Origin: Pseudomonas sp. R5(2019)
GTDB taxonomy: Bacteria > Pseudomonadota > Gammaproteobacteria > Pseudomonadales > Pseudomonadaceae
NCBI RefSeq assembly: GCF_009905435.1
Contig: NZ_JAAAMT010000007.1
Coordinates: 62,001-126,000 of the forward strand
DNA: 64,000 bases
Reading direction: 5' to 3'
Numbering within the stretch: the first letter of the stretch is position 1; every line of letters begins with the position of its first letter. The position numbers and the translations under genes were made by a program. The notes under the pieces are model-generated. The model was not told the origin of the DNA. It did no database searches and saw nothing but the letters and a program-made list of their open reading frames with translations. This document shows, one piece after another, positions 35,741 to 43,740 of the stretch.

Positions 35741-35781
35741 TTCAAACGTATGAAGGAAATATTTCAAACGCTTGTATGAAA
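35741..35781. promoter_or_regulatory. Two PsrA/TetR-like palindromes
   Basis: TTCAAACGTATGAA at 35741-35754 and TTTCAAACGCTTGTATGAAA at 35762-35781. The second fits CAAAC-N4-GTTTG-type TetR (PsrA) sites with one mismatch. The only gene with its start nearby is pit, about 185-225 bp away. Confidence 0.35.
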
Positions 35782-35912
35782 TTTGTGTGATTCAGTAACC
35801 GGGTATTTTCATGTGGCGGGCCAGGTGTCCGATCAGACAAAAAAATACCCTGTTCGGTTCACTGCCGAATCCGCAAATTTGCACCGGTGAAAGGTTAGCC
35901 GCACGGCACAGC

Positions 35913-36113
35913 TCAAGGCTGTTCGGCCTTGAGCTCCTTTTCCATTTTTTCCAGTTCCTGGGCAAATACCTGGTCTTGAACGGTGGCTCGCTTGCGCCAT
36001 GGCTTGCGTTCCGGTTCGGGTTGGGCGGCATAGGTGGTGACTTCGCCACCGTAGACTTCCTTGTAGCGTTGTTCCTGGCGCTCAAGTTCGGCGCGCAGTT
36101 CTTCTTTGGTCAC
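35913..36113 (-). CDS. Small charged hypothetical protein
   Basis: 66 residues, [20 protein letters not shown].., very charged, with two helical stretches (1-20 and 45-63) that could form a coiled coil around a Pro-rich linker. It has the base composition of its neighbours. No domain is recognised. A palindrome AGCTCAAGGC-N6-GCCTTGAGCT (35910-35935) overlaps the stop codon and may form a 3' hairpin. Confidence 0.6.
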   Translation of the reverse strand: MTKEELRAELERQEQRYKEVYGGEVTTYAAQPEPERKPWRKRATVQDQVFAQELEKMEKELKAEQP

Positions 36114-36586
36114 AGTGTTACCTTAAAAGTTGGAGGAACATCCGGTGATTACGTGCAGCCACTTCCAGGGTTCGCGTGTTTCGCCAACGAACACATCGGG
36201 CGAACAGGCGATAACAGGGAAAGCGCACGGCCACGGCACCAGACAACAATAGCTGTCGTAGCAACAGACTTCCGATATGCAGGCCTCAAGGAGGGCAAAT
36301 GTATTGCTTGCGGCGTTGAGCCTGCCTCTGGACGGGCACTGCCAATGTGCATCATCCAGTATGAGAACACCCAGTCAGAGAAAGAGCGTTCGTCAATGTG
36401 TTCGATTATAGCGGTTTGACGCCATAACACTATCTCGCTTCATTAACATGATGCAACTTTCAGTCGGCGTTTTGTTACATGCACAGCACCGGGCAACTCA
36501 AGAGGGCCCGGCGCACAGAAGCATCGACAGTGTGGTCTGACACATCGAAAAAAGGTTCAAGCAGATTTTTTGACGGCGGGTCGAAG

Positions 36587-36675
36587 AAAAAACGGCCTCG
36601 CTTCGTGGGCAAGGCCGTGCCGGGGACTTCTTCGGTGGGTACCTGACCAAGATCTCCAAGAAGCCACGTTGTGGC
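36587..36675 (-). ncRNA. Predicted small RNA divergent from pcaR
   Basis: On the minus strand TTGACC (36705-36710), 17 bp, TACCTT (36682-36687) form a sigma-70 promoter. About 90 nt downstream is a Rho-independent terminator: stem ACGGCCT (minus strand AGGCCGT at 36592-36598 side) paired across 13 nt with 36612-36618, followed by six U residues (36587-36592). No coding frame with a ribosome-binding site fits. The -35 box is 4 bp from the PcaR operator block. The transcript itself is a prediction. Confidence 0.45.
36591..36618 (-). terminator. Minus-strand intrinsic terminator facing away from pcaR
   Basis: 7-bp GC-rich stem (36592-36598 / 36612-36618) with the U-tract encoded by A residues at 36587-36592. 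No annotated minus-strand gene lies upstream, which is why a small RNA is proposed. Confidence 0.65.
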
Positions 36676-36713
36676 CAGGGAAAGGTATAAGCAACGCGGC
36701 AAATGGTCAATTG

Positions 36714-36744
36714 CGATTATCGGTCGATGGTTCGATAATCGAAC
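36714..36744. promoter_or_regulatory. PcaR operator pair upstream of pcaR
   Basis: CGATTATCG (36714-36722), 7-bp gap, GTTCGATAATCGAAC (36730-36744, a near-perfect palindrome). The 15-mer resembles the PcaR site GTTCGATAATCGCAC known from P. putida. The position, 26-57 bp before the pcaR ATG, fits autorepression. Confidence 0.8.
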
Positions 36745-36770
36745 TCGGTTGTATGTTTTCGAGGTGAGTC

Positions 36771-37646
36771 ATGAGTCAAGATCAACGCCCTGGCGGCCCG
36801 GGTTTGAACGACCAGCTGCGTAATTCCTTCACGTCGCTGGCGCCACCGATCGTCGCCTCGCCGGCCAAGCGCATCCAGGCGTTTACCGGCGATCCGGATT
36901 TCATGACCTCACTGGCGCGTGGCCTGGCGGTGGTGCAGGCGTTTCAAGAGCGCAAGCGCCACCTGACCATTGCCCAGATCAGCCACCGCACCGAAATCCC
37001 CCGTGCGGCCGTGCGTCGGTGCCTGCACACGCTGATCAAGTTGGGCTACGCCACGACTGACGGGCGCACCTATTCGCTGCTGCCCAAAGTGCTGACCCTG
37101 GGCCATGCCTATTTGTCGTCCACGCCACTGGCCGTCTCGGCCCAGCCTTATCTGGACCGCATGAGCGAGCAGCTGCATGAGGCCTGCAACATGGCAACGC
37201 TGGAAGGCGACGACATTCTTTATATTGCCCGTTCGGCCACCACCCAGCGGTTGATCTCGGTGGACTTGTCAGTCGGCGGCAGGCTGCCGGCCTATTGCAC
37301 CTCGATGGGCCGTATCCTGCTGGCGGCACTCGACGACGCGACCCTTGAGGAATACCTCGACCACGCTGACCTGCAGCCCAAGACCAGCCGTACCATCATC
37401 GAGGCCGGTGCGTTGCTCGAATGCCTGCAGCTGGTGCGCCAGCAAGGCTGGTGCATCGTCGACCAGGAGTTGGAGCAGGGGCTGCGTTCTATCGCCGTAC
37501 CGGTCTACGACGCCTCGGGCCAGGTGCTTGCCGCCTTAAACGTCAGTACCCATGCCGGCCGGGTCAGTCGCAGTGAGCTGGAGCAGCGGTTTTTGCCGAT
37601 CATGCTGACCGCCAGCCGTGACCTGAGTGCACAATTGTTTGCGTAA
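36771..37646 (+). CDS. pcaR: PcaR, IclR-family regulator of beta-ketoadipate genes
   Basis: A 291-residue IclR-type regulator, with winged helix-turn-helix (about 45-105; LTIAQISHRTEIPRAAVRRCL) and effector domain (STMGRILLAALD-like CTSMGRILLAAL). The N-terminal extension and the pca genes next to it identify PcaR, which with beta-ketoadipate activates pcaIJF, pcaBDC. AGGTGAG precedes the ATG. Operator copies lie at 36714-36744 and 37848-37878. Confidence 0.93.
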   Translation: MSQDQRPGGPGLNDQLRNSFTSLAPPIVASPAKRIQAFTGDPDFMTSLARGLAVVQAFQERKRHLTIAQISHRTEIPRAAVRRCLHTLIKLGYATTDGRTYSLLPKVLTLGHAYLSSTPLAVSAQPYLDRMSEQLHEACNMATLEGDDILYIARSATTQRLISVDLSVGGRLPAYCTSMGRILLAALDDATLEEYLDHADLQPKTSRTIIEAGALLECLQLVRQQGWCIVDQELEQGLRSIAVPVYDASGQVLAALNVSTHAGRVSRSELEQRFLPIMLTASRDLSAQLFA

Positions 37647-37794
37647 ACCGTTTGGTATGTTCCTGTTCGATAAGCGCACAGATATGCGTTTATCGAATTG
37701 ACGCTGTTTCTCCTGCCTCATTAATGTCGCTCACATCGGCACGACTGCACCGGCCACATAATAAAGAGGCCTGAGTCCGTGATGTTTACGTTTG

Positions 37795-37833
37795 AAAAAA
37801 AGGCCACGCCCCGACCCGGGCATGGCCTTTTTT
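37795..37833 (+). terminator. Rho-independent terminator of pcaR
   Basis: Poly-A, stem AAGGCCACGCCCC / GGGCATGGCCTT, then six or more T residues. It separates pcaR from the pcaIJF transcript. Confidence 0.85.
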
Positions 37834-37847
37834 ACAGGTGACATTTG

Positions 37848-37878
37848 GTTCGATAATCGAACGGATAGTCGATTATCG
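37848..37878. promoter_or_regulatory. PcaR operator pair upstream of pcaI
   Basis: GTTCGATAATCGAAC (37848-37862), 7-bp gap, CGATTATCG (37870-37878): the same two elements as before pcaR, in reversed order and with the same gap. This site should activate pcaIJF. Confidence 0.82.
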
Positions 37879-37981
37879 GATTGTGCGGCACCAATCCCAA
37901 GCTTAATCTGGCTTCAATTCGGCGCCGCCCGAGCGTCTCTCAATCCCCCTGCAATCGGCGCAGTGAATATAGGAGTCTCCC

Positions 37982-38839
37982 ATGGCTGAAATCCTCTCGC
38001 TCCACGACGCAGTGAAGCAATTCATCAACGATGGCGATACCGTCGCACTTGAAGGCTTCACGCACTTGATCCCGACCGCTGCCGGTCACGAAATCATTCG
38101 TCAGGGCAAGAAGGACCTTACGCTTGTGCGCATGACGCCTGACCTGATCTACGACCAATTGATCGGATCCGGTTGCGCCAGGAAACTGATTTTCTCCTGG
38201 GGCGGTAACCCGGGCGTCGGTTCGCTGCACCGTCTGCGTGATGCAGTCGAGAAGCAGTGGCCGCACGCGATGGAAATCGAAGAGCACAGCCACGCCGACC
38301 TGGCCAACGCCTACGTTGCCGGTGCATCGGGCCTGCCGTTCGCCGTACTGCGCGCTTACGCCGGTTCCGACCTGCCCAAGGTCAACCCGCTGATCAAGAG
38401 CGTCACCTGCCCCTTCACCGGTGAAGTGTTGGCCGCTGTACCGTCGGTACGCCCGGACGTCACCGTGATCCACGCACAGAAAGCCGACCGCAAGGGCAAC
38501 GTACTGCTCTGGGGCATCCTGGGGGTACAGAAAGAAGCCGCACTGGCCGCCAAGCGCTGCATCGTGACCGTGGAAGAAATCGTCGACGACCTGCAAGCCC
38601 CGATGAACGCCTGCGTGCTGCCTACCTGGGCACTCTCGGCCGTTTGCCTGGTACCGGGTGGTGCACACCCGTCCTACGCCCACGGTTACTCCGAGCGTGA
38701 CAACCGTTTCTACCAGGCTTGGGACCCGATTGCCCGCAGCCGCGAGACGTTCACCGCCTGGATCGACGAATACGTCCGTGGCACCAGCGACTTCAACGAA
38801 TTCAGGGCGAAACTGGCCAGCGCTTCGGAGGCTAAATAA
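37982..38839 (+). CDS. pcaI: 3-oxoadipate CoA-transferase subunit A
   Basis: A 285-residue CoA-transferase alpha subunit, converting beta-ketoadipate with succinyl-CoA to beta-ketoadipyl-CoA together with PcaJ. Opening LHDAVKQFINDGDTVALEGF and the G-rich TRGSG-like segment GSGCARKLIFSWGGNPGVG identify the family. AGGAG lies 6 bp before the ATG. Its stop overlaps the pcaJ ATG by one base. Confidence 0.93.
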   Translation: MAEILSLHDAVKQFINDGDTVALEGFTHLIPTAAGHEIIRQGKKDLTLVRMTPDLIYDQLIGSGCARKLIFSWGGNPGVGSLHRLRDAVEKQWPHAMEIEEHSHADLANAYVAGASGLPFAVLRAYAGSDLPKVNPLIKSVTCPFTGEVLAAVPSVRPDVTVIHAQKADRKGNVLLWGILGVQKEAALAAKRCIVTVEEIVDDLQAPMNACVLPTWALSAVCLVPGGAHPSYAHGYSERDNRFYQAWDPIARSRETFTAWIDEYVRGTSDFNEFRAKLASASEAK

Positions 38840-39618
38840 TGACTTACTCCACCAATGAAATGATGACCGTGGCGGCCGCCCGTCGCCTGAAGAACGGTTC
38901 GGTCTGCTTCGTCGGCATCGGCTTGCCGTCCAAGGCTGCCAACCTGGCGCGCCTGACCTCGTCGCCTGACGTGGTACTGATCTACGAATCCGGCCCGATT
39001 GGCGCCAAGCCAAGCGTGCTGCCGCTGTCCATCGGTGACGGTGAGCTGGCTGAAACCGCCGATACCGTTGTGCCGACCGGCGAAATCTTCCGCTACTGGC
39101 TGCAAGGTGGCCGCATCGACGTGGGCTTCCTCGGCGCTGCGCAGGTTGACCGCTTCGGTAACATCAACACCACCGTGGTGGGCGACTACCACAACCCGAA
39201 AGTCCGTCTGCCAGGTGCCGGTGGCGCTCCGGAAATCGCCGGCTCCGCCAAGAGCGTGCTGATCATCCTGAAGCAGTCCAACCGCGCCTTCGTCGACAAG
39301 CTGGACTTCATCACCTCCGTCGGTCACGGCGAAGGCGGCGACTCGCGCAAGCGTCTTGGTCTGCCGGGTGCAGGCCCGATCGGGATCATCACCGACCTGT
39401 GCATCATGGAGCCGGAAGCCGGCAGCAATGAATTCGTTGTCACGTCCATCCACCCTGGCGTGACCCGTGAGCAGATCGTCGCCGCTACCGGCTGGGCGAT
39501 CCGCTTTGCCGACAACGTGGCTGCAACCGCTGAGCCGACCGAAGTTGAACTGACCGCCCTGCGCGATCTGGAAGCTCGCACGGCGGCCGCCCATGGCCAG
39601 GCACCAGGAGAAGCGTGA
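38839..39618 (+). CDS. pcaJ: 3-oxoadipate CoA-transferase subunit B
   Basis: A 259-residue CoA-transferase beta subunit. The catalytic glutamate lies in [14 protein letters not shown], with [19 protein letters not shown] and [14 protein letters not shown] [13 protein letters not shown] conserved. It works with PcaI. The coding region overlaps pcaF by one base. Confidence 0.94.
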   Translation: MTYSTNEMMTVAAARRLKNGSVCFVGIGLPSKAANLARLTSSPDVVLIYESGPIGAKPSVLPLSIGDGELAETADTVVPTGEIFRYWLQGGRIDVGFLGAAQVDRFGNINTTVVGDYHNPKVRLPGAGGAPEIAGSAKSVLIILKQSNRAFVDKLDFITSVGHGEGGDSRKRLGLPGAGPIGIITDLCIMEPEAGSNEFVVTSIHPGVTREQIVAATGWAIRFADNVAATAEPTEVELTALRDLEARTAAAHGQAPGEA

Positions 39619-40820
39619 TGCGTGAAGTCTTTATCTGCGACGCGATTCGCACCCCGATCGGCCGTTTTGGCGGTGGTTTGTCCGGCGTGCGCGCCGACGA
39701 CCTGGCTGCCGCGCCGATCAAGGCGTTGATCGAGCGTAACCCGTCGGTCCGTTGGGAAGAGCTGGACGAAGTGTTCCTCGGCTGTGCCAACCAGGCCGGC
39801 GAAGACAACCGTAACGTCGCCCGTATGGCGCTGCTGCTGGCCGGTCTGCCGGAAGGCGTGCCGGGCGTGACCCTCAACCGTCTTTGCGCTTCGGGCATGG
39901 ACGCAGTCGGCACCGCGTTCCGCGCCATTGCCAGCGGCGAGATGGAGCTGGCGATTGCCGGTGGCGTCGAGTCGATGTCGCGCGCGCCGTTCGTGATGGG
40001 CAAGGCAGATGCGGCGTTTTCCCGCAACATGAAGCTGGAAGACACCACCATCGGCTGGCGTTTCATCAACCCATTGATGAAAGCCCAGTACGGCGTTGAT
40101 GCAATGCCGCAAACCGCCGACAACGTGGCGGATGACTACAAGATTTCCCGCGAAGACCAGGACGCCTTTGCCCTGCGCAGCCAGCAGAAGACGGCAGCCG
40201 CGCAGGCAGCAGGCTTCTTCGCTGAAGAAATCGTGCCGGTGCGCATTGTCCACAAAAAAGGCGAAACCGTGGTTTCCCAGGACGAGCATCCGCGTGCTGA
40301 CACCAGCCTGGAAACCCTGGCCAAGCTCAAGCCGGTCAATGGTCCGGACAAAACCGTCACCGCCGGCAACGCCTCAGGCGTCAACGACGGTGCGGCCGCG
40401 CTGATCCTGGCCTCGGCCGAAGCGGTCAAGAAACATGGCCTGACCGCCCGCGCCCGGGTCCTGGGCATGGCCAGCGCCGGTGTTGCTCCGCGCGTGATGG
40501 GCATCGGCCCGGTGCCTGCGGTGCGCAAACTGACCGAACGCCTGGGCATTGCGGTCAGCGATTTTGACGTCATCGAGCTCAACGAAGCGTTCGCAAGCCA
40601 GGGTCTGGCGGTGCTGCGCGAGCTGGGCCTGGCTGACGATGCTCCGCAGGTGAACCCAAACGGCGGCGCGATCGCCTTGGGCCACCCGCTGGGCATGAGC
40701 GGTGCGCGCTTGATCCTGACCGCTTTGCATCAGCTGGAGAAAACCGGCGGTAAAAAAGGTCTGGCGACCATGTGTGTCGGTGTCGGTCAAGGCCTGGCCC
40801 TGGCAATCGAACGCGTATGA
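39618..40820 (+). CDS. pcaF: 3-oxoadipyl-CoA thiolase
   Basis: A 400-residue thiolase, splitting beta-ketoadipyl-CoA into succinyl-CoA and acetyl-CoA. Catalytic cysteine in [12 protein letters not shown] near residue 90, His in [17 protein letters not shown], and the C-terminal [15 protein letters not shown]. The ATG at 39618 overlaps the pcaJ stop; a GTG one codon earlier is also possible. Confidence 0.94.
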   Translation: MREVFICDAIRTPIGRFGGGLSGVRADDLAAAPIKALIERNPSVRWEELDEVFLGCANQAGEDNRNVARMALLLAGLPEGVPGVTLNRLCASGMDAVGTAFRAIASGEMELAIAGGVESMSRAPFVMGKADAAFSRNMKLEDTTIGWRFINPLMKAQYGVDAMPQTADNVADDYKISREDQDAFALRSQQKTAAAQAAGFFAEEIVPVRIVHKKGETVVSQDEHPRADTSLETLAKLKPVNGPDKTVTAGNASGVNDGAAALILASAEAVKKHGLTARARVLGMASAGVAPRVMGIGPVPAVRKLTERLGIAVSDFDVIELNEAFASQGLAVLRELGLADDAPQVNPNGGAIALGHPLGMSGARLILTALHQLEKTGGKKGLATMCVGVGQGLALAIERV

Positions 40821-40863
40821 CCCTGAAGGCCGCGGTTTACGGGCCTTCCTGTTGAACCCTTTG

Positions 40864-40914
40864 CCCGAAACACAGACGCCCTCCACGCCAGGCTGTCGGT
40901 GTTTCGGGTTTTGG
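40864..40914 (+). terminator. Terminator-like hairpin after pcaF
   Basis: Outer stem CCCGAAACAC (40864-40873) and GTGTTTCGGG (40899-40908), with a T-run (TTTT) directly after. It divides pcaIJF from pcaBDC. Confidence 0.65.
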
Positions 40915-40979
40915 CCTGCGGAACGGGATTGTTTCCGAGGGTGTCTAGATTCAGGTATGTCCCCAGGAGTGAAACAATC

Positions 40980-41015
40980 ATGACCTCGACCGTCCGTTCC
41001 TGGCGTTTGTGCTGA
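40980..41015 (+). CDS. Possible leader peptide MTSTVRSWRLC
   Basis: An 11-residue frame with a good Shine-Dalgarno (CCAGGAGTGAAACAATC) but 57 bp ahead of pcaB, followed by a hairpin. It could be a regulatory uORF or the remnant of a deleted gene. No homology is known to me. Confidence 0.3.
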   Translation: MTSTVRSWRLC

Positions 41016-41071
41016 TCACCCGATCCATTCGGGCGCGTCGGTAGCGGCGCGCCATTCAAAAGGATGTTTTC

Positions 41072-42436
41072 ATGAGTCAAAGACCGGGCAATCAGCTGTT
41101 CGATGCCTACTTCACGGCCCGCAGCATGCGTGAGGTGTTTTCCGACCATGGCCGCGTGCAGGGCATGCTCGATTTCGAGGCAGCGCTGGCGCGGGCCGAA
41201 GCCAGGGTCGGAGTGATTCCGGCCGAGGCCGTTGCGCCGATCAGCGCCGCCTGCCGGGCAGAGCTGTATGACTTTGCGGCGCTGGGCGAAGCCATCGCCA
41301 CGGCGGGCAACTCGGCGATCCCGATGGCCAAGGCCCTGGGGCGCGAAATTGCCCGCAACAATCCTGAAGCCGAGCGTTATGTGCATCTGGGCGCTACCAG
41401 CCAGGATGCCATGGACACCGGCCTGGTGCTGCAACTGCGTGCAGCACTGGCGTTGATCGAGGCTGATCTGGCGCGCCTGGGCGATGCCCTGGCCGTGCAA
41501 GCCCAGCGTTATGCCGACACGCCGCTGGCGGGCCGCACCTGGTTGCAGCACGCAACGCCGGTCACCCTGGGCATGAAGATCGCTGGCTGGCTGGGCGCGG
41601 TAAGCCGTAGCCGCCAGCGCTTGCAGGAACTGGCACCACGCTTGCTGACCCTGCAGTTCGGTGGTGCGTCCGGCACCCTGGCTGCGCTGGGCAATCAAGC
41701 CTTTGCGGTGGCCGAAGCGCTGGCCGATGAGCTGAACCTGAGCTTGCCGGAGCAGCCGTGGCACACCCAGCGCGACCGTTTGGTGGAATTCGCCTCGGTG
41801 CTGGGCCTGATCGCCGGCAGCCTGGGCAAGCTCGGCCGCGATGTCAGCCTGTTGATGCAGACCGAGGCCGGTGAAGTGTTTGAACCGGCAGCGCCTGGCA
41901 AGGGCGGGTCTTCGACCATGCCGCACAAGCGCAACCCGGTAGGCGCTGCCGTGCTGATCGGCACCGCGACCCAAGTGCCCGGTTTGTTGGCCACACTGTT
42001 CAGCGCCATGCCGCAGGAACACGAGCGCAGCCTGGGCCTGTGGCATGCCGAATGGGAAACCTTGCCGCAGATTTGCTGCTTGGTGTCCGGCGCCCTGCAG
42101 CAAGCCTTGTTGATCGCCGAGGGCATGGAAGTGGATGCCGCGCGCATGCGCCGCAACCTCGAACTGACCCAGGGCCTGGTGCTGGCCGAAGCGGTCAGCA
42201 TTGTCCTGGCACAGCGGCTGGGCCGTGATGCGGCCCATCATTTGCTGGAAACCTGCTGCAAGCGTGCGGTGGCCGAACAGCGCCACCTGCGTGCGGTGTT
42301 GGGTGACGAGCCCACGGTGACCGCCGAGCTTTCGGCAGACGAACTTGATCGTCTGCTCGACCCTGCCCATTACCTCGGCCAGGCCACCACCTGGGTCGAG
42401 CGTGCGGTGGCAGAACATACCCGTCTGAGTGTCTAA
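41072..42436 (+). CDS. pcaB: 3-carboxy-cis,cis-muconate cycloisomerase
   Basis: A 454-residue member of the fumarase/aspartase superfamily. Present are the SQDAMDTG loop and the signature GKGGSSTMPHKRNPVGAA (SSTMPHKRNP). It closes 3-carboxymuconate to 4-carboxymuconolactone in protocatechuate breakdown. AAGGA precedes the ATG. pcaD follows 10 bp later. Confidence 0.94.
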   Translation: MSQRPGNQLFDAYFTARSMREVFSDHGRVQGMLDFEAALARAEARVGVIPAEAVAPISAACRAELYDFAALGEAIATAGNSAIPMAKALGREIARNNPEAERYVHLGATSQDAMDTGLVLQLRAALALIEADLARLGDALAVQAQRYADTPLAGRTWLQHATPVTLGMKIAGWLGAVSRSRQRLQELAPRLLTLQFGGASGTLAALGNQAFAVAEALADELNLSLPEQPWHTQRDRLVEFASVLGLIAGSLGKLGRDVSLLMQTEAGEVFEPAAPGKGGSSTMPHKRNPVGAAVLIGTATQVPGLLATLFSAMPQEHERSLGLWHAEWETLPQICCLVSGALQQALLIAEGMEVDAARMRRNLELTQGLVLAEAVSIVLAQRLGRDAAHHLLETCCKRAVAEQRHLRAVLGDEPTVTAELSADELDRLLDPAHYLGQATTWVERAVAEHTRLSV

Positions 42437-42446
42437 GGAGACTGCT

Positions 42447-43238
42447 GTGGGAAGCGTACAACTCGCCGATGGCGAACTGAACTACCAGATCGATGGCCCG
42501 CAAGACGCACCCGTGCTGGTGCTGTCCAACTCGCTGGGCACTGACTTGCATATGTGGGATACCCAGATCCCGGCCTTCGCCGAGTATTTCCGCGTCGTGC
42601 GTTACGACACCCGTGGTCATGGTCGTTCGCTGGTCACGCAAGGGCCTTACAGCATCGAGCAGCTGGGCCGCGATGTGCTGGCACTGCTGGATGCGCTGCA
42701 CATCGAACGCGCCCATTTCTGCGGGCTGTCGATGGGCGGCCTGATCGGCCAATGGCTGGGCATCAACGCCGGTGAGCGCCTGAACCGCCTGATCGTCTGC
42801 AACACTGCGGCCAAGATCGGCAACCCGGACGTTTGGAACCCGCGCATCGAAATGGTCCTGCGCGACCGCCAGGAAGCCATGATCGGCCTGCGTGATGCCT
42901 CGATTGCTCGCTGGTTCACCCCGGGTTATTCGGCCGAGCACCCTGATCAGGCCAAGCGCATCACCGACATGCTGGCCGCCACCTCGCCAGAAGGTTATGC
43001 CGCCAACTGCGCGGCCGTGCGCGATGCGGATTTCCGTGAGCAACTGGGTACCATCAAGGTCCCGACCCTGGTGATTTCCGGTTCTGAAGATGCGGTCACA
43101 CCGCCGTCTGGTGGGCTGTTTATCCAGGAGCACGTCAACAGCGCCGAGTACGCCGAGTTCTATGCGGCGCACCTGTCTAACGTTGAAGTCGGCGAGCCGT
43201 TCAGCCGCCGTGTCATCGACTTTTTGCAAGCGCGTTGA
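42447..43238 (+). CDS. pcaD: 3-oxoadipate enol-lactonase
   Basis: A 263-residue alpha/beta-hydrolase with nucleophile elbow GLSMGG near residue 94, oxyanion NSLGTDLHMW and catalytic Asp/His in VISGSEDAVTPP and HLSNVEVGEPF. It hydrolyses the enol-lactone to beta-ketoadipate. I use GTG at 42447, which has AAGGAG at 6 bp; a GTG at 42429 would overlap the pcaB stop and lacks a site. Confidence 0.92.
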   Translation: MGSVQLADGELNYQIDGPQDAPVLVLSNSLGTDLHMWDTQIPAFAEYFRVVRYDTRGHGRSLVTQGPYSIEQLGRDVLALLDALHIERAHFCGLSMGGLIGQWLGINAGERLNRLIVCNTAAKIGNPDVWNPRIEMVLRDRQEAMIGLRDASIARWFTPGYSAEHPDQAKRITDMLAATSPEGYAANCAAVRDADFREQLGTIKVPTLVISGSEDAVTPPSGGLFIQEHVNSAEYAEFYAAHLSNVEVGEPFSRRVIDFLQAR

Positions 43239-43248
43239 GGAGTCATTC

Positions 43249-43641
43249 GTGGACGAGAAAGAGCGTTACGCCGAAGGCATGAAAGTTCGCCGCGCCGTGT
43301 TGGGCGAGGCCCATGTCGATCGCAGCCTGAAGAACCTGAATGACTTCAACGGCGAGTTCCAGGAAATGATCACCCGTCATGCCTGGGGTGACATCTGGAC
43401 CCGTCCGGGCCTGCCACGGCATACCCGCAGCCTGATCACCATCGCCATGCTGATCGGCATGAACCGCAACGACGAGCTCAAACTGCACCTGCGCGCCGCC
43501 GCCAACAACGGCGTGACCCGTGACGAAATCAAGGAAGTGCTGATGCAGAGCGCGATCTACTGCGGCATTCCAGCAGCCAACGCCACCTTTCACCTGGCCG
43601 AGTCGGTGTGGGATGAGTTGGGGGTTGAGTCGCGCGGGTGA
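43249..43641 (+). CDS. pcaC: 4-carboxymuconolactone decarboxylase
   Basis: A 130-residue CMD/AhpD-fold protein. GMKVRRAVLGEAHVDRSL and LKLHLRAAANNGVTRDEIKEVLMQ are diagnostic. It decarboxylates 4-carboxymuconolactone to the enol-lactone used by PcaD. GTG start after GAGGAGTCATTC. It is the last gene of pcaBDC and is followed by a 52-bp palindrome. Confidence 0.93.
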   Translation: MDEKERYAEGMKVRRAVLGEAHVDRSLKNLNDFNGEFQEMITRHAWGDIWTRPGLPRHTRSLITIAMLIGMNRNDELKLHLRAAANNGVTRDEIKEVLMQSAIYCGIPAANATFHLAESVWDELGVESRG

Positions 43642-43657
43642 TGTAAACCGATTCGCG

Positions 43658-43709
43658 GATAAATCCGCTCCCACATGTCATGCGCATGACATGTGGGAGC
43701 GGATTTATC
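43658..43709. repeat. Perfect 52-bp palindrome built from two head-to-head REP arms
   Basis: The 26 bases 43658-43683 are the exact reverse complement of 43684-43709, with no spacer. The outer part is the ggataaatccgctcccaca arm, the centre is TCATGCGCATGA. It sits between the convergent pcaC and porin genes. Confidence 0.95.
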
Positions 43710-43740
43710 GGATCGCCGCACCGCCGCGAATGAGGTCGGG

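Larger units (their letters stand above)
35558..35912. other. AT-rich 355-bp intergenic region upstream of pit
   Basis: It holds the pit promoter, two closely spaced CAAAC/GTATG palindromes (35741-35781), and an imperfect TGTCCGATCAGACA palindrome at 35827-35840. A 61-codon frame at 35594-35779 looks non-coding. No gene was called. Confidence 0.5.
36114..36770. other. 657-bp region between a small hypothetical gene and pcaR
   Basis: The right third contains the PcaR operators (36714-36744) and, on the minus strand, a predicted small-RNA gene (36587-36675). The left two thirds (36114-36540) hold no frame that looks coding; short frames there lack ribosome-binding sites and codon bias. Confidence 0.55.
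37647..37981. other. 335-bp pcaR-pcaI intergenic region
   Basis: It holds a terminator for pcaR (37795-37833), the pcaI operator pair (37848-37878) and the pcaI ribosome-binding site (AGGAG at 37971-37975). The segment 37650-37790 shows nothing I can name. Confidence 0.7.
40821..41071. other. pcaF-pcaB gap: terminator, new promoter region and an 11-codon frame
   Basis: The long-stem hairpin CCCGAAACAC...GTGTTTCGGG (40864-40908) ends the pcaIJF transcript. A short frame at 40980-41015 (MTSTVRSWRLC, AGGAG 9 bp before it) precedes a GC-rich hairpin (41029-41053) and pcaB. In several relatives a pcaT/pcaK-type transporter gene lies here; none is present. Confidence 0.6.

Noticed and set aside
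35594..35779. 61-residue plus-strand frame
   Set aside because: No ribosome-binding site, and the frame runs through AT-rich operator-like sequence; codon use is unlike the neighbours.
36475..36702. 75-residue minus-strand frame across the proposed small RNA
   Set aside because: No start signal, and the frame passes through the terminator hairpin, so coding is unlikely.
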